DNA of 9,266 nucleotides from an uncultured Butyrivibrio sp. (GTDB taxonomy: Bacteria; Bacillota; Clostridia; Lachnospirales; Lachnospiraceae), in NCBI RefSeq assembly GCF_947169445.1, contig NZ_CAMVPU010000095.1, positions 1 to 9,266 of the forward strand, in the 5' to 3' direction. Positions 5,909 to 9,266 of this stretch are shown here, one piece after another. The number at the start of each line of letters is the position of its first letter. The first letter of the stretch is position 1. The notes under the pieces are model-generated. The model was not told where the DNA came from. It saw only the letters and a list, made by a program, of their open reading frames with translations, and did no database searches. Both the position numbers and the translations under genes were made by a program.

Positions 5909-6979
5909 ATGGAAAACGATAGACTGAATGCCGGTAAGTCAATTACAATCTATGATATTGCAGAAGAGGCTGGAGTTTCAGCTTCTACTGTTTCTCGCGT
6001 CCTTAATGGCAGTGCTTCTGTCAGGAAAGAGAAAAAGGACAGAATCCAGAGCATTATCGATAAGTATAATTTTAAGCCCAATGCGCTTGCTAAGGGGCTT
6101 TCTGATACTGCGACGAAGACTATAGGAATAATCGTTGCGGATGTTAGAAATCCATATTATTCAGCTCTTTTCGTGGCGTGTGAGCTGGCTGCCGAAAGAG
6201 CAGGCTATAGCGTGGGACTGTCCAATTCATTGGATAAAAAAGAGAGAGAACAGGCGCAGCTTGAGCTTCTTTTACAGCAGAAGGTAGATGCGATAATACA
6301 GATGGGAGGACGAGTTGACGACCTTATAACGGATGATTCTTATTCCAAGCTGGTGCGGGATGTCTGTGCAACTACACCGGTCATTGTTACCGGCAAGATA
6401 GACAAAGCACCTGTCCACCGCGTTGTTATTGATGAAGCACAGGCCATGAACCTTGTAATGGAGCATCTTATCGGCCTTGGACATCAGAAAATAGCGTTGG
6501 TTGGAGGACAGATGAAGGTCGCTTCCACATTTTATAAATACCAGCGATATGAAGAAAACCTTAAAAAACATGGTATAAAGATTAACGGAGAATATGTAGT
6601 AAATGGTGGATATGATCCGGATGCGGGTTATTTTGCCACAAACAGGATATTGGCGTTGAAGGACAGACCTACAGCAATCATAGCTATCAACGATTTTGCC
6701 GCTAGTGGAGCCCTTCGAAGTATAAGAGAGCATGGGCTTCGCGTTCCTGAGGATATATCCGTAGTGAGTTTTGATAATACATATATTGCAGATCTTATGT
6801 CACCAAAGCTTACCAGTATAGATTATAACTATGATAAATATGGACAAATGCTCATTGATACAGCTGTATCGGTGTCCGGAGGCAAAGAAGTGGGTGACCT
6901 TCAGATGGTTGAGCCTAAACTTGTGATTCGCGACAGTACTGGGAAATGTACACAGTACACCCTTAATGTGGCGCATTAA
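5909..6979 (+). CDS. LacI-family transcriptional regulator
   Basis: The 356-residue protein has the LacI/GalR layout. An N-terminal helix-turn-helix, ITIYDIAEEAGVSASTVSRVLNG (12-34), is followed by the hinge helix with KPNALAKGL (56-64). A periplasmic-binding-like effector domain then runs from TIGIIVADVRNPYYSALF (71-88) to about 345, with GHQKIALVGG and AIIAINDFAASGALRSIREHGLRVPEDISVVSFDN as family landmarks. The length is usual. It should bind DNA as a dimer and release it, or change affinity, when a sugar ligand binds. Matching operators at its own promoter and at the downstream importer promoter suggest that it represses both, with a ligand derived from the transported saccharide. GGAG at 5899-5902 sets the ATG start. 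Codon use is less biased than in the kdu genes, fitting low expression. The effector cannot be read from sequence. Confidence 0.94.
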   Translation: MENDRLNAGKSITIYDIAEEAGVSASTVSRVLNGSASVRKEKKDRIQSIIDKYNFKPNALAKGLSDTATKTIGIIVADVRNPYYSALFVACELAAERAGYSVGLSNSLDKKEREQAQLELLLQQKVDAIIQMGGRVDDLITDDSYSKLVRDVCATTPVIVTGKIDKAPVHRVVIDEAQAMNLVMEHLIGLGHQKIALVGGQMKVASTFYKYQRYEENLKKHGIKINGEYVVNGGYDPDAGYFATNRILALKDRPTAIIAINDFAASGALRSIREHGLRVPEDISVVSFDNTYIADLMSPKLTSIDYNYDKYGQMLIDTAVSVSGGKEVGDLQMVEPKLVIRDSTGKCTQYTLNVAH

Positions 6980-7032
6980 CGGAATAAAGTATATTCTGTA
7001 TGATTGTATACTCGAAATGACATATTGCACAA

Positions 7033-7080
7033 AAATAAGAGGAAGTATATATAAATACTTCCTCTTATTTGTTATTAATT
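7033..7080 (+). terminator. Intrinsic terminator after the LacI-type gene
   Basis: AAATAAGAGGAAGTAT (7033-7048) pairs perfectly over 16 bp with 7055-7070, with a 6-nt loop (7049-7054). The 3' arm ends in TTATTT and is followed by the T-rich GTTATTAATT. The 5' arm is A-rich, so the element could also act on the opposite strand. It separates the regulator from the importer promoter. Confidence 0.82.
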
Positions 7081-7088
7081 TACAAAAC

Positions 7089-7102
7089 TGCAATCGGTTT
7101 CA
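7089..7102 (+). promoter_or_regulatory. LacI-family operator O2, upstream of the importer promoter
   Basis: TGCAATCGGTTTCA differs from O1 at one position. It ends 9 bp upstream of the -35 of the importer promoter. Its centre is 60 bp from that of O3, so the two could be bridged by one repressor assembly. Confidence 0.8.
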
Positions 7103-7111
7103 AAAAATCAA

Positions 7112-7141
7112 TTGACGAAATACGTGCATTAATGATTAAAT
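7112..7141 (+). promoter_or_regulatory. Promoter of the ABC importer operon
   Basis: TTGACG (7112-7117) matches the -35 consensus at five of six positions. The best -10 is TTAAAT (7136-7141) at 18-bp spacing, matching four of six. The placement between O2 and O3 supports it. The exact -10 is uncertain in this AT-rich stretch. Confidence 0.6.
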
Positions 7142-7148
7142 AATTATA

Positions 7149-7162
7149 TGAAATCGGTTGCA
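7149..7162 (+). promoter_or_regulatory. LacI-family operator O3, at the importer start site
   Basis: TGAAATCGGTTGCA shares the AATCGGTT core, in the same orientation, with O1 and O2. It begins 8 nt after the proposed -10, nearly the same position that O1 holds in the regulator's promoter. Binding here would block transcription start. Confidence 0.82.
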
Positions 7163-7222
7163 ATTTGTTAAAATGCACAATTGGGGACTGTGTTAATAAT
7201 TCTTTAGCAATCACGAGAAATC

Positions 7223-7228
7223 GGGAGG
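7223..7228 (+). promoter_or_regulatory. Ribosome binding site that fixes the first permease start
   Basis: GGGAGG lies 5 nt before the ATG at 7234. The reading frame is open from an earlier ATG at 7165, but that one has no Shine-Dalgarno sequence and lies only 3 nt beyond operator O3, so 7234 is preferred. Confidence 0.85.
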
Positions 7229-7233
7229 TTCCA

Positions 7234-8190
7234 ATGAGTAAAAACACTAAAACATCTTCTGAGCACGTAGTCAGAAAGCGTGGGATTCTTGAAACTTTGT
7301 GGAGATACAGAGTTCTTGAACTTATGTGCCTGCCTGCAGTGGTCTTTTTCTTTCTTTTCAGCTATATGCCAATGCCCGGCATTTGGGTAGCATTTGTTAA
7401 GTACAATTATAGAGATGGAATTTTCGGAAGTAAGTTTGTCGGACTTAAGAATTTCGAATTCCTTGCAGAGTCAGGTAAGCTCTTTGATCTGACCAAGAAT
7501 ACAATCCTCTATAATATAGCATTTATTATTCTGGGTAATCTTTTGGCAATCCTGGTGGCTATTCTTCTTAATGAGATGCAGAGCAAAATCTTTAAGAAGG
7601 TATCACAGACCATGATGTTCCTGCCATACTTTATTTCTCAGGTTCTTGTGGGAATTCTTGTTTATAACCTTTTAAATTATGACTATGGCTTTGTAAACGA
7701 GATTCTGACTTCCATGGGAAGAGAGAAGTGGGGGCCATATTCGGATCCGTCGGTTTGGCCGGTTATTCTCGTTATAGTTCATTTGTGGCAGCAGACAGGT
7801 TATAACTCAGTTGTTTACTTTGCAGCTATCTGCGGAATTGATGCAGAGATCATCGAGGCAGCCAAGGTTGATGGAGCAAATGCTTTCCAGAAGATCAGAT
7901 ATATCATTCTTCCCGGACTTAAGCCTACAATTGTAATTCTTCTTTTGTTTGCTCTTGGTGGAATTGTAAAAGGTAACTTTGGTCTGTTCTACAACATTAT
8001 TGGTACAAACTCACTTCTGTATCCTACAACAGATATAATTGAGACATATGTGTACCGTGCTACTATTAATGACTTTAACTTCTCTACAGCATCAGCTGTT
8101 GGTTTGTATCAGTCAATTATTGGTTTTGTTATGGTTATGGGTGTTAACTTCATAGTTAAGAAGATTGATCCTGACTATTCACTGTTCTAA
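7234..8190 (+). CDS. CUT1 ABC sugar importer permease, LplB/YteP-like
   Basis: This 318-residue inner-membrane subunit forms half of the channel of a binding-protein-dependent sugar importer. It has about six hydrophobic segments, the first near residues 28-54 and the second near 89-115. The cytoplasmic EAA loop that contacts the ATPase reads EAAKVDGANAFQKIRYIILP (208-227). The N-terminal PAVVFFFLFSYMPMPGIWVAF and C-terminal IDPDYSLF resemble the LplB/YteP branch of CUT1 permeases, which handle oligosaccharides; Bacillus YteP-YtcP is linked to unsaturated rhamnogalacturonan products. A uronide substrate here is an inference from the kdu operon upstream. The gene is the first of the importer operon, 43 bp before the second permease. 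No ATPase gene is seen; CUT1 systems of this type commonly borrow an MsmX-like ATPase encoded elsewhere. Confidence 0.93.
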   Translation: MSKNTKTSSEHVVRKRGILETLWRYRVLELMCLPAVVFFFLFSYMPMPGIWVAFVKYNYRDGIFGSKFVGLKNFEFLAESGKLFDLTKNTILYNIAFIILGNLLAILVAILLNEMQSKIFKKVSQTMMFLPYFISQVLVGILVYNLLNYDYGFVNEILTSMGREKWGPYSDPSVWPVILVIVHLWQQTGYNSVVYFAAICGIDAEIIEAAKVDGANAFQKIRYIILPGLKPTIVILLLFALGGIVKGNFGLFYNIIGTNSLLYPTTDIIETYVYRATINDFNFSTASAVGLYQSIIGFVMVMGVNFIVKKIDPDYSLF

Positions 8191-8233
8191 TTACTGATAT
8201 TTATAGAATCGTTAAAGAGAAGAGGAGTTCAAA

Positions 8234-9154
8234 ATGTCTAAATCAAATGAAATTGAAATGACTGGCGTTAAGGTTAAGCTTGGCGTTTCAGATATTATTA
8301 TAAGAGTATTTGGATATGTAATTATTTCGTTCTATGCTCTTGCATGTATTTTTCCATTCCTGATCATCATCGGTACATCTTTTACCAGTGAGTCAGTAAT
8401 CAGGGCGGAAGGAGTTCAGCTCGTTCCTAAGGAGTTTACTCTTAAGGCTTATGAAATGGTTGTAAGAGGCGGAATGATCTGGAAGTCCTATGGACTTACA
8501 ATTACGCTTACGCTTTGTGGTACAGTAGTAGGTCTTTTGATAATTGCCATGACTGGTTATGCGCTTCAGAGAAAAGATTTCCCTCTCAGAAATGCCATTT
8601 CTTTCTATATTTACTTTACATCACTGTTTTCAGCAGGTCTTGCTCCATATTACCTTCTGATGACACAGACTTATAAGCTTAATGACAGTTATCTGGCAGT
8701 ATTTTTCCCACTACTGATGTCACCATGGCTTATCATCCTCATGAAGAACTTTGTTAAAGCGATTCCTCATGAGATTACCGAGTCAGGCAAAATTGATGGC
8801 GCAGGAGATATGGTTATTTTCACAAGACTTATCCTTCCAATGCTTAAGCCTGCACTTGCTACAATAGGTCTTTTCCTTGCTTTGGGATACTGGAATGAAT
8901 GGTATCAGTCATCACTGTTTTTGAGTTCACGTGTGGCAGTTAAGCCTCTTCAGTTCCAGCTTTACAAGGTTGTTAATGAAACTCAGGCTCTTAAGAATTC
9001 AATTGCAGGACAGTATATTACACTTACTGATGTTCCTACTGAGTCACTTAAGATGGCAACAGCAGTAATGGCAACAGGTCCTATCGTATTCCTGTATCCA
9101 TTCGTTCAGAAATACTTCATTGGTGGTATTACTGTTGGAGCAGTAAAGGGCTGA
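8234..9154 (+). CDS. CUT1 ABC sugar importer permease, YtcP/LplC-like
   Basis: This is the partner permease, 306 residues with about six membrane segments, the first at about 22-48. The EAA-type loop reads ITESGKIDGAGDMVIFTRLI (181-200), followed by LPMLKPALATIGLF. The LGYWNEWYQSSLFL segment and a C-terminus ending in a YPFVQKYFIGGITVGAVKG-type sequence are highly characteristic of the YtcP/LplC family, which always pairs with an LplB-type permease. AGAGGAG (8221-8227) sets the ATG. With its upstream neighbour it makes the transmembrane channel; the binding protein that delivers substrate appears to start at 9229. The family and role are secure, but the exact sugar is not readable from the permeases. 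Confidence 0.94.
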   Translation: MSKSNEIEMTGVKVKLGVSDIIIRVFGYVIISFYALACIFPFLIIIGTSFTSESVIRAEGVQLVPKEFTLKAYEMVVRGGMIWKSYGLTITLTLCGTVVGLLIIAMTGYALQRKDFPLRNAISFYIYFTSLFSAGLAPYYLLMTQTYKLNDSYLAVFFPLLMSPWLIILMKNFVKAIPHEITESGKIDGAGDMVIFTRLILPMLKPALATIGLFLALGYWNEWYQSSLFLSSRVAVKPLQFQLYKVVNETQALKNSIAGQYITLTDVPTESLKMATAVMATGPIVFLYPFVQKYFIGGITVGAVKG

Positions 9155-9169
9155 TCCCTATTAAATAAG

Positions 9170-9210
9170 TTTGAAACTCGTAAAGTGCGAGCTCAAATAT
9201 TCATTTTTTT
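9170..9210 (+). promoter_or_regulatory. Imperfect hairpin and T run before the binding-protein gene
   Basis: TTTGA (9170-9174) and CTCG (9177-9180) pair with CGAG (9188-9191) and TCAAA (9193-9197), with small bulges. A run of seven T (9204-9210) follows after a 6-nt gap. It could be a leaky terminator or a processing and stability hairpin that sets binding-protein levels apart from the permeases. The T run is displaced from the stem, so a true terminator is doubtful. Confidence 0.35.
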
Positions 9211-9228
9211 ACAAAAAGGAGGATAAAA

Positions 9229-9266
9229 ATGAAGAAAAAGTTATTAGCAACATTACTTAGCGCAAG
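9229..9266 (+). CDS. Start of a probable solute-binding lipoprotein, cut by window edge
   Basis: Twelve codons are visible, reading MKKKLLATLLSA, preceded by a near-perfect AGGAGG (9217-9222) 6 nt before the ATG. The basic start followed by a hydrophobic run is the opening of a secretion signal, and the place after two CUT1 permeases is where the extracellular sugar-binding protein is usually encoded. The expected lipobox cysteine and the mature domain lie outside the window, so the function is inferred from position only. Confidence 0.7.
   Translation, partial: MKKKLLATLLSA

Noticed and set aside
5886..7190. CAGTCCCCAA (5886-5895) and its exact reverse complement TTGGGGACTG (7181-7190), each shortly after a LacI-type operator
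   Set aside because: Several tens of exact 10-bp inverted matches are expected by chance in a window of this size. The distances from the operators differ (2 bp and 18 bp), so a shared site is not supported.
7165..7233. Earlier ATG at 7165 as the start of the first permease
   Set aside because: It lies 3 nt past operator O3, lacks a Shine-Dalgarno sequence, and adds a 23-residue segment unlike the family N-terminus. GGGAGG supports 7234.

Overview
The window is from a low-GC Gram-positive bacterium, most likely a Lachnospiraceae-type member of the Clostridia (Butyrivibrio, Pseudobutyrivibrio or Roseburia would fit). This rests on AT-rich intergenic DNA, strong AGGAGG-type ribosome binding sites, CTT/AAG/CAG-rich codon use in the highly expressed genes, and the gene families present. 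The genus is an inference. Every gene found lies on the + strand.

Layout: (1) 1 to about 300 is the 3' two thirds of the RNase P RNA gene (rnpB), with its 5' part outside the window. (2) 301-493 holds a strong promoter whose -10 lies inside a long inverted repeat ending in a T run, followed by a second hairpin just before the kduI ribosome binding site. (3) 494-4382 is a four-gene operon, kduI - kduD-like SDR - eda fused to an extra C-terminal domain - kdgK, closed by a clear intrinsic terminator at 4400-4441. (4) 4580-5839 is a membrane-anchored HD-GYP c-di-GMP phosphodiesterase whose predicted extracytoplasmic domain resembles a family 2 carbohydrate-binding module. (5) 5909-6979 is a LacI-family regulator with its own promoter and operator, and a perfect 16-bp terminator stem after it. 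(6) 7234 to the end is a CUT1-type ABC sugar importer operon: two LplB/YtcP-like permeases and the first codons of a probable solute-binding protein, cut by the window edge.

The four enzymes cover the cytoplasmic end of pectin or other uronan catabolism. 5-keto-4-deoxyuronate is isomerised (KduI), reduced to 2-keto-3-deoxygluconate (KduD), phosphorylated (KdgK) and split into pyruvate and glyceraldehyde 3-phosphate (Eda). The ABC importer probably brings in the oligosaccharide; unsaturated uronides are a reasonable guess from context. Three near-identical 14-bp operators (TGMAATCGGTTKCA) lie at the lacI promoter (one) and around the importer promoter (two). They point to a LacI regulator that controls itself and the importer. 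No such site was seen at the kdu promoter, which instead carries an unrelated long inverted repeat.

No mobile element, CRISPR array, tRNA gene or broken gene was seen. The parts least explained by standard annotation are the CBM2-like HD-GYP sensor inside a uronide-use locus, the C-terminal domain fused to the KDPG aldolase, and the promoter/inverted-repeat overlap before kduI.
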